A stretch of 13,356 bases of DNA, taken from Planctomycetota bacterium (GTDB taxonomy: Bacteria > Planctomycetota > UBA8742 > JACQVU01). The position numbers and the translations under genes were made by a program. Of this stretch, positions 1 through 6,810 are shown one piece after another (position 1 is the stretch's first letter; the number at the start of each line of letters is the position of its first letter). Below the pieces are notes generated by a model, which had not been told where the DNA came from, made no database searches, and was given only the letters and a program-made list of their open reading frames with translations. Where the stretch lies: assembly GCA_016209585.1 (NCBI GenBank), contig JACQVU010000421.1, positions 1-13,356 on the forward strand, written 5' to 3'.

Positions 1-1
1 C

Positions 2-265
2 TACGGCGCGGTGCTGGAGGTCTTCCAGGCGCCCACCTCGAAATGGACGGCGCTCACGCGGATCGGCGACGCTCTGGGTATTCCCCCCGCCGACATGGTG
101 GCGGTGGGAGACGACGTGAACGACGTGGCGATGCTCTCGGGCGCGGGCGTGGGGGTGGCGATGGGCAACGCCGGCCCCGAGGCGCGCGCCGCGGCCGACC
201 TGGTCGCGCCCAGCAACGCGGAGGACGGGGTGGCGTGGGTGGTGGAACGTCTCTTCGACGCTTGA
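2..265 (+). CDS. HAD-superfamily hydrolase, C-terminal part (Cof-like phosphatase)
   Basis: Only the last 87 codons are in the window; the gene enters from the left edge. The visible part carries HAD motif III, a lysine in the context TSKW (about 13-16 visible residues in), then the motif IV block VGDDVNDVAML with its metal-binding aspartates. This is followed by AGVGVAMGNA and SNAEDGVA. That tail is the standard end of Cof-type (class IIB) HAD phosphatases, which hydrolyse small phosphorylated metabolites in the cytoplasm using an N-terminal nucleophilic Asp that lies outside the window. The substrate cannot be told from this fragment. The stop codon TGA (263-265) overlaps a TTG that fits the start of the next gene, so the two are probably translated from one mRNA. 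Family assignment is firm; exact function is unknown. Confidence 0.88.
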   Translation, partial: YGAVLEVFQAPTSKWTALTRIGDALGIPPADMVAVGDDVNDVAMLSGAGVGVAMGNAGPEARAAADLVAPSNAEDGVAWVVERLFDA

Positions 266-993
266 CGCCTTCCCCCTGGCGAGAGGCCGCGGCCTCGTGG
301 CTGGGGAGGATGATCGTGGCTCCGTTGGCGCGGCACGGGCGCTGGCGGGTGGTGGACCCGCACGGCGTGCTGGCGCGCGCGCGAGCCGGCGCGCCGTTCG
401 TGTTCGCCGTGTGGCATGAGCACGCCCTGCCGTTGATCGCCTTCTTTTACCGCTACTACATTCTGCGCGGGCTGCGGATCACCACGCTGGTCTCACCCAG
501 CGGCGACGGCCGGCTCATCGCCCGCGTCATCTCCGACCTGGGGGGCGACATCGCGGCTGGCAGTTCGTCGCGCCGCGCCCTCGCCGGCATGCGCGGCCTG
601 GTGCGCGCCGTGCGACTCGGCCAATCCGGCGCCATCACCGTTGACGGCCCCAAAGGCCCGCGCCGGACGGTGAAGGAAGGCATCGTCGCCCTCGCCCACC
701 TCACCGGCGCGCCCATCGTCCCGCTGGCGGCCGGGGTGACGCTGGGCGTGCGTTTCGCCTCCTGGGACCGGTTCCTGGTGCCGTGGTGGACGGCCGGGGT
801 GACCGCGACGATCGGAGAGCCGGTCGAGGTTCCACGCCACGCCCCGGCCGCGCTCCTTTCGGAACGTCGCCTCCTGGTTCAGCGCCGGCTGCTGGCGCTT
901 TGCGCGCGCCTGGACCCGCTTGAACGCCACGTTCTGGCGCTTCGCCCGCCCACCGGTGGCCGTCGCGTCGGCGGGTCGTCGGTGAAGTCATGA
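262..993 (+). CDS. DUF374 / lysophospholipid acyltransferase-family protein
   Basis: A 243-residue protein of the DUF374 family, related to glycerolipid and lipid A acyltransferases acting at the inner face of the membrane. Family blocks appear in order: FVFAVWHEHALPL (about 47-58, with the conserved His after Trp), LVSPSGDG (77-83), GSSSRRAL (100-107), TVDGPKGPRR (126-135) and LTGAPIVPL (148-155). The N-terminus carries an amphipathic segment that could bind membrane. The start chosen is TTG at 262, overlapping the upstream stop (TTGA), because it keeps that N-terminal helix and implies coupling. ATG at 310 is an alternative, but a GGGGAGG directly abuts it with no spacer. Continuous reading upstream of 262 is a GC-rich shadow of the HAD gene. 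A role in outer-membrane lipid assembly follows from the family; acyl donor and acceptor are not visible. It converges on the next minus-strand gene with an 18-nt gap and no clear terminator. Confidence 0.85.
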   Translation: MTPSPWREAAASWLGRMIVAPLARHGRWRVVDPHGVLARARAGAPFVFAVWHEHALPLIAFFYRYYILRGLRITTLVSPSGDGRLIARVISDLGGDIAAGSSSRRALAGMRGLVRAVRLGQSGAITVDGPKGPRRTVKEGIVALAHLTGAPIVPLAAGVTLGVRFASWDRFLVPWWTAGVTATIGEPVEVPRHAPAALLSERRLLVQRRLLALCARLDPLERHVLALRPPTGGRRVGGSSVKS

Positions 994-1011
994 CGCGGTG
1001 AGGGACGCGGG

Positions 1012-2121
1012 TCAGTCGCGCCGGCTCTCCCACCAGGCCCGCCAGCGGCCGTAGTCGGGCGGCAGGTCTTCCCCCGTGAGGTGGCGCAGCGCGTAGCCCG
1101 CCCGCGCCGCCCGCGCCGGGTCCAGCAGGATGCTGATCAGGTCGGGCGCCAGCCGCCCCCGGCCGTACCGGCTGGACAGGACATCGCATAACTCCCACCA
1201 GCGGTCGACGGCGAAAAGCCCCTCGACCAGCGGCGCGTAGGCCTCGGGGCCGGGGTCGTCGGCCAGCACGGCGAGGGCCAGCGGCCAGCCCCCGGTGGCC
1301 GCGGGCCAGCCGTCGTTCGCCCAATGGACCACCAGCGCCGTGCGCTCGCCGGGGGTCAGCCGCGCGATGCCCGCCCGCAGCGCGGCCCGTTCGCCGGCGT
1401 CCGGCGTCGCCGCCAACCGGGAGAAGAGCACCACGCCCGCGCCCGGCCGCGCGCCGGAGGCCAGCGTCTCCGCGGCGGCGGCGCGCGTCTCGGCCGCGGG
1501 GTCGAACAGCAACGCCGCGAGCGTGGCCGTGGTCTCCGGCGACGGATCGTAGCCGATGGCCGCCGCCGCCTCGGCCCGCACGGTGGGGTCGGGATCGGCG
1601 CACCGGGCGCGCAGCGCGCCAAGCAGGTCGGGCCGCGCGAGCGACCCCAGCGCCCGCACGGCCCGCGCGCGAAAGTCGCGCGAGTCATGCTCCAGCAGCG
1701 GCGTGAGCGCAGCGACCCCAGGCTCGCCCATTCGACGCAACGTCTCAATAACCTCCACCCGCAGATCGCGCCCCGACCGCCCCACCGCCCCGTACCGCAA
1801 GCGGGTGAGCGGCCCGGGGACGGCGTCGAAGTCCAGGTAGTCGGCCAGCCGCGGTACGGCCTCCTCGCCCAGGGCGACCAGTCGGCGGCGGGCGCTTTCC
1901 GCCCGCGTCGGCTCGGTCGAGTTCAGTTGCTCCACCAGATCGCAGATGCGCCGCTCCCGGTCCCACGCCGTGAACAGGAAGAGCGCCGCGCCGGCCGTTC
2001 CAGCCAGCGCCAGCCACCGGCCCGGGCGGCGGGCGCGGCGGTGCTCGTGCGGGATCACCCGCGCCAGCGGCGCCGGGGGCCTTCCGGGGGCGTCACCGTT
2101 CCTTTGCGCGCCATCCATCAT
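1012..2121 (-). CDS. Membrane-anchored HEAT-repeat protein
   Basis: A 369-residue protein. A basic N-terminal stretch (HRRARRPGR, about 27-35) precedes one hydrophobic helix (about 36-52), with the rest presumably on the far side of the membrane. From about 60 onward there are degenerate HEAT or armadillo-like helical repeats, clearest at 72-95 (AESARRRLVALGEEAVPRL), 119-145 (RVEVIETLRRMGEPGVAAL) and 150-190 (RARAVRALGSL, VRAEAAAAIG). The C-terminus LTGEDLPPDYGRWRAWW (348-364) resembles a tail often seen on planctomycete HEAT proteins. HEAT solenoids usually serve as protein-binding scaffolds, so no enzymatic function is assigned. The first of two consecutive ATGs (2121 and 2118) was chosen. 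AAGGAGG lies at 2133-2139, 11 nt upstream of the first, a rather long spacing. It is the last gene of a likely three-gene minus-strand unit, 81 nt after the formyltransferase. Confidence 0.8.
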   Translation of the reverse strand: MMDGAQRNGDAPGRPPAPLARVIPHEHRRARRPGRWLALAGTAGAALFLFTAWDRERRICDLVEQLNSTEPTRAESARRRLVALGEEAVPRLADYLDFDAVPGPLTRLRYGAVGRSGRDLRVEVIETLRRMGEPGVAALTPLLEHDSRDFRARAVRALGSLARPDLLGALRARCADPDPTVRAEAAAAIGYDPSPETTATLAALLFDPAAETRAAAAETLASGARPGAGVVLFSRLAATPDAGERAALRAGIARLTPGERTALVVHWANDGWPAATGGWPLALAVLADDPGPEAYAPLVEGLFAVDRWWELCDVLSSRYGRGRLAPDLISILLDPARAARAGYALRHLTGEDLPPDYGRWRAWWESRRD

Positions 2122-2202
2122 GGGGATCCCGGCCTCCTTCGGCTCTCCGCCCCTCGCCCCGCCCCGCCCGGCCCCGGCCGCGACCTCGGCCCGGCGCGCC
2201 GG

Positions 2203-3048
2203 CTAGGCCGTGAACACGCCGCCGCACAGCGTGTGCCCGCGCGCCCGAAGTTGTTGCACGGTGGCCCGGCTGATCGCGCCGAAATAGGATCCGTTCGCCT
2301 CCTGCGGTCCCGCCATCGGGATCGCGGGGGCGCCGCCTCCGGCGCGGGCCTCGGCCGCGCGGTCAAGCAACTCGCGCACCAGACCGGCGCCGATCCGCGT
2401 CACGCGCCGGTAGAGCGAGAAGGCGGAGTCGTCCGGGCGAATGGGCGTCTCCCGCCGCGCGAAGAGATCGCCTCCGTCCACCTCCGGCGTCAACCGGTGG
2501 ATGGAGACGCCGGCGCGGGGCGCGCCCGCCGCCAGGGCATGGACGTGCGGCGAGACGCCGCGGAACTCCGGCAGGAACGAGGGATGCAGGTTGTAGAAGC
2601 CCAGTGGTGGAGCCGAGAGCAGCGGCTCCCGAACGATCTGGTTGAAGTAGACCGCCACCCCGACGTGGGGCGCGAAGGCCGCGGCGGCCTCGCGGGCGGC
2701 GGGGCCGTTCACGTCGCGCACCGCGGCGTGCTGGAAGCCGAGCCGCCGGGCCTCATCACCCACGCGGGCCGCCATGCGGCGCGCGGGGGCGGTGGCAAGC
2801 CGTTCGAGCCGGCGGCGGACCTCGAACGCGGCCTGCATCAGCGCCATGGAGAGAAGGTAGTCGGCGCCGGACTCGCGCCACACGGCAAGCAAGCCACCGA
2901 GGAAGCCGCGCCGCCGGCCGCCGACCTTGGGCGTGGTGAGCAGCAGCACGCCTTCCACGCGGGGCGACTCGCCCACCGCCCGCAAGAGCAGCGGCGCGTG
3001 GAAGTGGTCGCGGGGCGCGAGCAGAAGGACGCGCAGCGCGCCGGTCAT
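2203..3048 (-). CDS. Formyltransferase-fold enzyme (Fmt/PurN/ArnA-N-like)
   Basis: A 281-residue protein with the catalytic signature of 10-formyltetrahydrofolate-dependent formyltransferases. It has FYNLHPSFLPEFRG (151-164) with the Asn153 and His155 pair, GVSIHRLTPEVDGGD (180-194) with the catalytic Asp191, and a GxxxP-type substrate loop. These enzymes move a formyl group to an amine on a tRNA, nucleotide or sugar nucleotide. The C-terminal OB domain of Fmt is absent; the tail is short. With envelope genes around it, a sugar-nucleotide or other small-molecule acceptor is more likely than Met-tRNA, but this is inference. The start ATG at 3048 overlaps the upstream gene's TGA (ATGA), indicating translational coupling. 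The frame stays open 15 codons further upstream through an A8 run, discussed in the findings. Confidence 0.82.
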   Translation of the reverse strand: MTGALRVLLLAPRDHFHAPLLLRAVGESPRVEGVLLLTTPKVGGRRRGFLGGLLAVWRESGADYLLSMALMQAAFEVRRRLERLATAPARRMAARVGDEARRLGFQHAAVRDVNGPAAREAAAAFAPHVGVAVYFNQIVREPLLSAPPLGFYNLHPSFLPEFRGVSPHVHALAAGAPRAGVSIHRLTPEVDGGDLFARRETPIRPDDSAFSLYRRVTRIGAGLVRELLDRAAEARAGGGAPAIPMAGPQEANGSYFGAISRATVQQLRARGHTLCGGVFTA

Positions 3049-3821
3049 TCGGCGGTGTTTTTTTTCGCCTGCTCCGGCCGGTCGCGCGCCCAATCCGGCA
3101 CGGCGGCGGCGCCTTCCTTCTCCATCTGGAAGCCGTCGGTGGTGACGGAGAAGACGTAGCGGCGGCCCGGCTCCAGCGGCTTGCCCGCGGACTTCTTGTT
3201 GAAGGTCTGGATGTAGAGCGAGTAGGGGAAGGTGTCTTCCACCGCGTCGATGCGGCGCAGTTCCTCGCTGGCGTTGTCGATGACCTGGTGATCAATCTGT
3301 TCGCTGTTCCGGTTCTCGGTGCGCAGGAACGTGAGGTGGTAGCGGTTGCGCATGCCGATGAGCCGCAGGTAGCCGTGCAGCACCACGATCTCGCCGCCCA
3401 GGGAGAGGTCCTCGCCCGGCTCCAGGGTGTACACTTGCCCGCTCGCGGACCGGGCCCCGTTCACCACCGGCGTGTAGTAGACGGTGAGGCGACCGTCCTC
3501 GCCGGAGAAGACGTCGAGTTCCGCCACGCGGTCGTTGCGGGTGATCTCCAGCAGCGCGCCCACGTTGAGCAGGATGCTGGCCAGCAACAGGCCCGTGAGC
3601 AGCAGCACCAGGCCCACGGCCGTGGCCGACATGCCCTCGAACAGGCCGACCCGCCCGCGATCCGCCCCCCGGCCCGTGACCAGGAAGGCGAACCGGAAGA
3701 GCACCTTCTTCACGAAAATCGCCGTGATCAACGCGCCCAACCCGAGCAGGATCAGCGCCGCCCACCGCAGCGGAGCGTCCGGTTGAGAGAGGCTGAACGA
3801 GCCGAACGACGACGCCAGCAT
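3045..3821 (-). CDS. Uncharacterised two-helix membrane protein with soluble C-terminal domain
   Basis: A 258-residue protein I do not recognise as a named family. Hydrophobic segments at about 19-37 (WAALILLGLGALITAIFV) and 64-92 (ATAVGLVLLLTGLLLASILL) predict two membrane helices joined by a short basic loop. A soluble domain of about 165 residues follows, mostly predicted beta strands: DGRLTVYYTPVV, GEIVVLHGYLRLIG and RYVFSVTTDGFQME. The pattern looks like a membrane-tethered sandwich or lipid- or ligand-contacting domain, but no catalytic motif is visible. The start ATG at 3821 is preceded by GGAG at a 7-nt spacing. It is the first gene of the minus-strand unit and overlaps the formyltransferase by 4 nt. 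The last codons include AAA AAA AAC, an A8 tract on the coding strand. Confidence 0.72.
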   Translation of the reverse strand: MLASSFGSFSLSQPDAPLRWAALILLGLGALITAIFVKKVLFRFAFLVTGRGADRGRVGLFEGMSATAVGLVLLLTGLLLASILLNVGALLEITRNDRVAELDVFSGEDGRLTVYYTPVVNGARSASGQVYTLEPGEDLSLGGEIVVLHGYLRLIGMRNRYHLTFLRTENRNSEQIDHQVIDNASEELRRIDAVEDTFPYSLYIQTFNKKSAGKPLEPGRRYVFSVTTDGFQMEKEGAAAVPDWARDRPEQAKKNTAE

Positions 3822-3867
3822 CTGAAGTCTCCGGCCGGGGAGGCGACACGCGCCCCCGGCTGCTCCT

Positions 3868-3873
3868 ATTATA
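3868..3873 (-). promoter_or_regulatory. Candidate -10 element for the minus-strand unit
   Basis: Read on the minus strand this is a perfect TATAAT, lying 47 nt before the ATG of the membrane protein, in the 87-nt divergent spacer. No convincing -35 lies 16-18 nt upstream. The plus strand at the same spot reads TATTAT, so it could instead serve the SDR gene. It is notable as an AT-rich spot in otherwise GC-rich sequence. Confidence 0.35.
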
Positions 3874-3908
3874 TCGTCCGGGAACCGCGACGGGTGGAGG
3901 GAGAGGCC

Positions 3909-4823
3909 ATGGACGCGGGAAGTGAGCGCACGCTGGTGACGGGCGCGAGCGGGTTCATCGGGCGCCACGTGGCGCTCGAAATGGGGGCGCGCGGCCCGGT
4001 GGTGGGCGCGGCGCTGGCGCACCCCGACTTTTCTACGGGCGCCTTGCCGCCCCGGTTCGAGGCCGCGCGGCTGGACCTGGCGGACCCGGCCGCGATCGAA
4101 ACGCTCCTGGACAAGACGCGCCCCAGTCGAATTGTTCACCTGGGCGCGATGTCGTCGCAGGTGGAGTGCGAGCGCGATCCCGCCCGCGCCGAGGCCGTGA
4201 ACGTGGGCGGCACGGCGGCGCTGGCCACCTGGGCCGGGCGCCGGGGGGCGGGGTTCTTCTTCTTCTCCACCGACCTGGTGTTCGACGGCCGGCGCGGCGG
4301 CTACCGCGAGGAGGATGCGCCCCACCCGCTCAGCGTCTACGGCCGCACCAAGGCCCGCGCGGAAGAGGCGGCGCGTCGGGCGCACCCCGGAGCCGTGGTG
4401 GCGCGCGTGGCGCTGGCCTACGGGCCAACGCTGGGCGCGCGCGAAAGCCACTCCGACTGGATCGTCCGTACGCTTCGTAAGGGCGAGTCAATCACCCTGT
4501 TCACTGACGAAACGCGCGCGCCCGTCGCCGCCTTGGACGTGGCGCGCGCCGTCGGGCTGCTCCTCGAACGGGGCTTCGCCGGCACGATTCACCTCGCCGG
4601 GCCGAGCGCGCTGTCCCGCCACGCCTTCGGATTGGAAGTGGCGCGGGCGTACGGTCTCGACGCCGGCCTCATCCGGCCCGCCAGCCGTGTGGGCCAAGTG
4701 CCGGAGCGCCAGCGCGACGGCTCGCTGGTATCGTCGCGCGCGACGCAACTCCTTGGCGCGTCGTTCTTTCGGACGCCCGATGACGGTCTGCGCCAAGCGG
4801 CGCTCGCCGCGAGGAAATCGTGA
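3909..4823 (+). CDS. RmlD-like NAD(P)-dependent SDR (dTDP-4-dehydrorhamnose reductase/epimerase family)
   Basis: A 304-residue extended short-chain dehydrogenase. The nucleotide-binding motif TGASGFIG is at 11-18, HLGAMSSQ at 77-84 is the usual strand-4 region, and STDLVFDG at 120-127 carries the catalytic Ser/Thr. The YGRTK motif (Tyr144, Lys148) completes the active site. STDxVFDG together with HPLSVYGRTK is most typical of RmlD-type reductases that finish dTDP-L-rhamnose, though related epimerases and methionine adenosyltransferase beta-like proteins share it. No rmlA, rmlB or rmlC lies nearby, so the substrate is left open. The start ATG at 3909 follows a GGAGG (3896-3900) and a closer GAGAGG. 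The gene is divergent from the membrane-protein unit. The C-terminal half (VAALDVARAVGLLLERGFAGTIHLAG) matches the family's substrate-domain layout. It ends about 340 nt before dnaA. Confidence 0.83.
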   Translation: MDAGSERTLVTGASGFIGRHVALEMGARGPVVGAALAHPDFSTGALPPRFEAARLDLADPAAIETLLDKTRPSRIVHLGAMSSQVECERDPARAEAVNVGGTAALATWAGRRGAGFFFFSTDLVFDGRRGGYREEDAPHPLSVYGRTKARAEEAARRAHPGAVVARVALAYGPTLGARESHSDWIVRTLRKGESITLFTDETRAPVAALDVARAVGLLLERGFAGTIHLAGPSALSRHAFGLEVARAYGLDAGLIRPASRVGQVPERQRDGSLVSSRATQLLGASFFRTPDDGLRQAALAARKS

Positions 4824-4850
4824 TCTGAAAACATGGCCGCGCCGCGCGAC

Positions 4851-4859
4851 TGTGGAGAA
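4851..4859 (-). promoter_or_regulatory. DnaA-box-like site next to an AT-rich tract
   Basis: The minus strand reads TTCTCCACA, one mismatch from the strong DnaA box TTATCCACA. It is followed at once on the plus strand by AAAA and nine T, then GAGAGAACGAATTTAG, an AT-rich island in very GC-rich surroundings. It could be a site for autoregulation of dnaA or part of an origin. Only one box is seen, so an origin is not claimed. Confidence 0.35.
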
Positions 4860-4969
4860 AATTTTTTTTTGAGAGAACGAATTTAGCGAAGGTGGAGAGA
4901 GGCAAGCCGTTACGTCGGAATGGTCAGGCCGCGAGCAGCCACCGCCCAAAAACCCGCGTGAAATCTGGG

Positions 4970-4998
4970 TTGACAGGGGCCACGCTCGCCCGTACCAT
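4970..4998 (+). promoter_or_regulatory. Sigma70-type promoter for dnaA
   Basis: TTGACA (4970-4975, perfect -35) is followed after exactly 17 nt by TACCAT (4993-4998, four of six to TATAAT). Predicted transcription starts near 5005, giving a 5' UTR of about 160 nt before the dnaA ATG. The TGGGTTGAC context recurs at the promoter of the last gene (13015-13043). Confidence 0.6.
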
Positions 4999-5040
4999 TC
5001 CGCGCGCTTGGGTTCTGGAAGTCACCGCAGTCATTCCGGT

Positions 5041-5065
5041 CCGCTCCACTCGGGGCGGCCTTTTT
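5041..5065 (+). terminator. Terminator-like hairpin in the dnaA leader
   Basis: CCGCTCC (5041-5047) pairs with GGGGCGG (5052-5058) around a 4-nt loop, with one G-U pair, then CC and TTTTT (5061-5065). It lies about 36 nt after the predicted transcription start and about 100 nt before the dnaA ATG, so it could act as an attenuator rather than ending an upstream transcript. The T run is short, so efficiency is uncertain. Confidence 0.4.
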
Positions 5066-5165
5066 GAAGCGGAACAACTCGGTTCGGATTGCGAGTCCGA
5101 AGGGGTCGCGGGGCGGCGCCCGGCGTGGGCGCTCTCGCTCCGGGGGCGTGGGGAGTCTGTGTCTG

Positions 5166-6623
5166 ATGGTCAAGTCCGAAGCCACCGAGACCCTCTGGGC
5201 GGAAGCCGCGGTGAGCATCCGCCGCGCCGTCGGCGAGCAGAGTTTCAACCTCTGGCTCTCCCAGGCCATTCCCATCCAACTCTCGCCCGAAATCGTCGAG
5301 TTGGGCGTCCCCTCGCTCTACGTCCAGGAGTTCGTTTCCGCCCGCATGCGCGACCAGGTGGTGGCCGCCTGCGGCGCGGTGCTGGGCGGCGCTCGCCCCG
5401 AACTCAAACTCACCATCAACGGCCACCTCTTCCGAAAGATGCGCGAGGCCGCCGCGACTTCCGAGGGCGAGGCCGCGCCGCTCCCGCGCCCCGCCACGGC
5501 CTCTGGCGCGGCCGCGCCTCCGGACGATCCGGCTCGCGCCGCGGCCGAGGCCGCCGCCGGCGCCCGGCGCCGCCCCAAAGACGCCGGCTACGCCCGCCAG
5601 GTGTTCAACCTCTCGCCCAAGTACACGCTCGACCGCTTCGTCGTCGGCCGCGCCAACCGCCTGGCGCACGACGCCGTTCTCCGGATCGCCGACCAGCCGG
5701 GAACGATGTACAACCCCCTGTTCATCCACGGGGGGTCGGGCCTGGGAAAAACCCACCTGCTCCAGGGGCTGGCGCATGAGGTCCTCTCGCGAAACCCCTC
5801 GGGGCGGCTGCTGTACGTCACCTGTGAGTACTTCACCAACCAGTACGTCGCCGCGCTCCAGAGCGGCGAGATCAACCGCTTCCGCGCCCGCTTCCGGGGC
5901 GTGGACCTGCTGGTGGTGGACGACATCCAGGGGCTGGGGAACAAGGCCGCCACCCAGGAAGAGTTCTTGCAGACCTTCAACGAGTTGACGGACGCCGGCC
6001 GGCAGGTGGTGATGGCCTCCGACGCCCACCCCCGCCAACTCGCCCGCATCCGCGAGGACCTCATCGGCCGCTTTCTCTCCGGCATGCTGGCGCAGGTGCA
6101 ACCCCCCGACGTCGAGACCCGGGTGGAGATCGTCAAGCGCCGGCTGGCCGGGTACGACGTGGAGATCCCGGCGGAGGTGGTGCGTTTCGTGGCCGAACGG
6201 GTGACGCGCTCGGTGCGCGAACTTGAGGGCGCCGTGGTCCGACTGGTGGCCTACTCCTCCCTGGCGAAAGAGCCGGTCACGCTCTCGCTGGCGCGGCAGG
6301 CCATCGCCGACTTCCTCTCCATCGAGGGCCGGTACATCACGCTCTCCGACATCGAGAACCGCGTGATCTCCCACCTGAACGTCACCCACGGCCAGTTGCA
6401 CTCCCGCCTGCGGCGGCGCGACGTGGCCTACGCCCGGCAGGTGTGCGTGACGCTGGGGCGCATGCTCACCGACGCCTCCCTCAACGAGATCGGCCGCTAC
6501 TTCGGCGGGAAAGACCACTCCACCGTCCTATTCGCCGAGCGGAAGATCAAGGGGCTGATGCAGAGCGATCCCGACGTGCGCCAGTTCGTCGACCTCCTGA
6601 CGGAGGAACTGCGCCGCCGGTGA
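5166..6623 (+). CDS. dnaA: Chromosomal replication initiator protein DnaA
   Basis: A 485-residue DnaA, cytoplasmic, which binds DnaA boxes as an ATP complex to open the origin. Domain I spans about 5-88, with the conserved Trp30 in FNLW. An Ala/Pro-rich linker (about 95-140) forms domain II. AAA+ domain III starts at FNLSPKYTLDRFVVG (147-161). It has Walker A GGSGLGKT (189-196), Walker B LLVVDD (248-253), the arginine-finger region LIGRF (Arg302) and sensor II RELEGA (351-356). Domain IV ends in the helix-turn-helix signature YFGGKDHSTV (445-454). Some positions differ from common DnaA: GGKDH for GGRDH, and ARQ where PRQ is usual. The start ATG at 5166 has GGAG 10 nt upstream; the frame is open to a TTG at 5064, but that extension is basic, low-complexity and unlike DnaA. 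dnaN and recF are not adjacent. Confidence 0.96.
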   Translation: MVKSEATETLWAEAAVSIRRAVGEQSFNLWLSQAIPIQLSPEIVELGVPSLYVQEFVSARMRDQVVAACGAVLGGARPELKLTINGHLFRKMREAAATSEGEAAPLPRPATASGAAAPPDDPARAAAEAAAGARRRPKDAGYARQVFNLSPKYTLDRFVVGRANRLAHDAVLRIADQPGTMYNPLFIHGGSGLGKTHLLQGLAHEVLSRNPSGRLLYVTCEYFTNQYVAALQSGEINRFRARFRGVDLLVVDDIQGLGNKAATQEEFLQTFNELTDAGRQVVMASDAHPRQLARIREDLIGRFLSGMLAQVQPPDVETRVEIVKRRLAGYDVEIPAEVVRFVAERVTRSVRELEGAVVRLVAYSSLAKEPVTLSLARQAIADFLSIEGRYITLSDIENRVISHLNVTHGQLHSRLRRRDVAYARQVCVTLGRMLTDASLNEIGRYFGGKDHSTVLFAERKIKGLMQSDPDVRQFVDLLTEELRRR

Positions 6624-6624
6624 C

Positions 6625-6651
6625 CGCCCGCCGCGACCGCCGCGGCGGGCG
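6625..6651 (+). terminator. Perfect 11-bp GC hairpin after dnaA
   Basis: CGCCCGCCGCG (6625-6635) pairs perfectly with CGCGGCGGGCG (6641-6651) around the 5-nt loop ACCGC, starting 2 nt after the dnaA stop. No T run follows. It is therefore either a U-less terminator or an mRNA 3'-end stabiliser. Confidence 0.5.
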
Positions 6652-6663
6652 CGGGTTGGCCAG

Positions 6664-6709
6664 GGCGCCCGGTCTGCTGGTCTACGGGGCGAGACCAGCA
6701 GCGGGCGCC
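6664..6709 (+). repeat. Long bulged hairpin (18 bp) downstream of dnaA
   Basis: GGCGCCCG (6664-6671) and CTGCTGGTCT (6674-6683) pair perfectly with AGACCAGCAG (6692-6701) and CGGGCGCC (6702-6709). The only interruptions are a 2-nt bulge (GT, 6672-6673) and the loop ACGGGGCG. Such a structure could be a terminator, a REP/MITE-like palindrome or a structured RNA; no T run follows. Confidence 0.6.
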
Positions 6710-6735
6710 GGCGGGCCGGGGCACGGGCGAGAAGG

Positions 6736-6809
6736 GGCCACAAAAAGCACAAGAAACACGAACTTTCTTTTCGTGGCTTCCGGGCCTCCTGCGGCCACAA
6801 GCACGAACT
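6736..6809 (+). repeat. A-rich patch with short direct and inverted repeats
   Basis: GGCCACAA occurs at 6736-6743 and 6793-6800; CACGAACT occurs at 6757-6764 and 6802-6809, in the same order. CCACAAAAAG (6738-6747) can pair with CTTTTCGTGG (6767-6776) with one mismatch. Composition is far less GC-rich than the flanks. It looks like a degenerate, partly duplicated intergenic element. Confidence 0.45.
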
Positions 6810-6810
6810 C

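Larger units (their letters stand above)
4824..5165 (+). other. Intergenic region upstream of dnaA
   Basis: This 342-nt spacer holds no credible gene. It contains a DnaA-box-like 9-mer (4851-4859), an adjacent A4T9 tract, a good promoter (4970-4998) and a leader of about 160 nt with three short hairpins (5041-5058, 5083-5101, 5116-5132). The first hairpin is followed by a T5 run. These sub-features are listed separately. Confidence 0.6.

Noticed and set aside
43..261. N-terminal extension of the DUF374 gene overlapping the HAD gene
   Set aside because: The extension is a Gly/Arg-rich shadow of the HAD reading frame; the TTG at 262 fits the family length and overlaps the HAD stop.
1324..3159. 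A 611-codon open frame on the plus strand
   Set aside because: Antisense to the HEAT and formyltransferase genes, composition Arg/Gly/Gln-rich without motifs, and it crosses two well-supported genes.
4824..4900. A firm origin of replication
   Set aside because: Only one DnaA-box-like site is visible and skew cannot be assessed in one window.
5031..6518. A 495-codon open frame antisense to dnaA
   Set aside because: dnaA is unmistakable on the plus strand; the antisense frame has only shadow composition.
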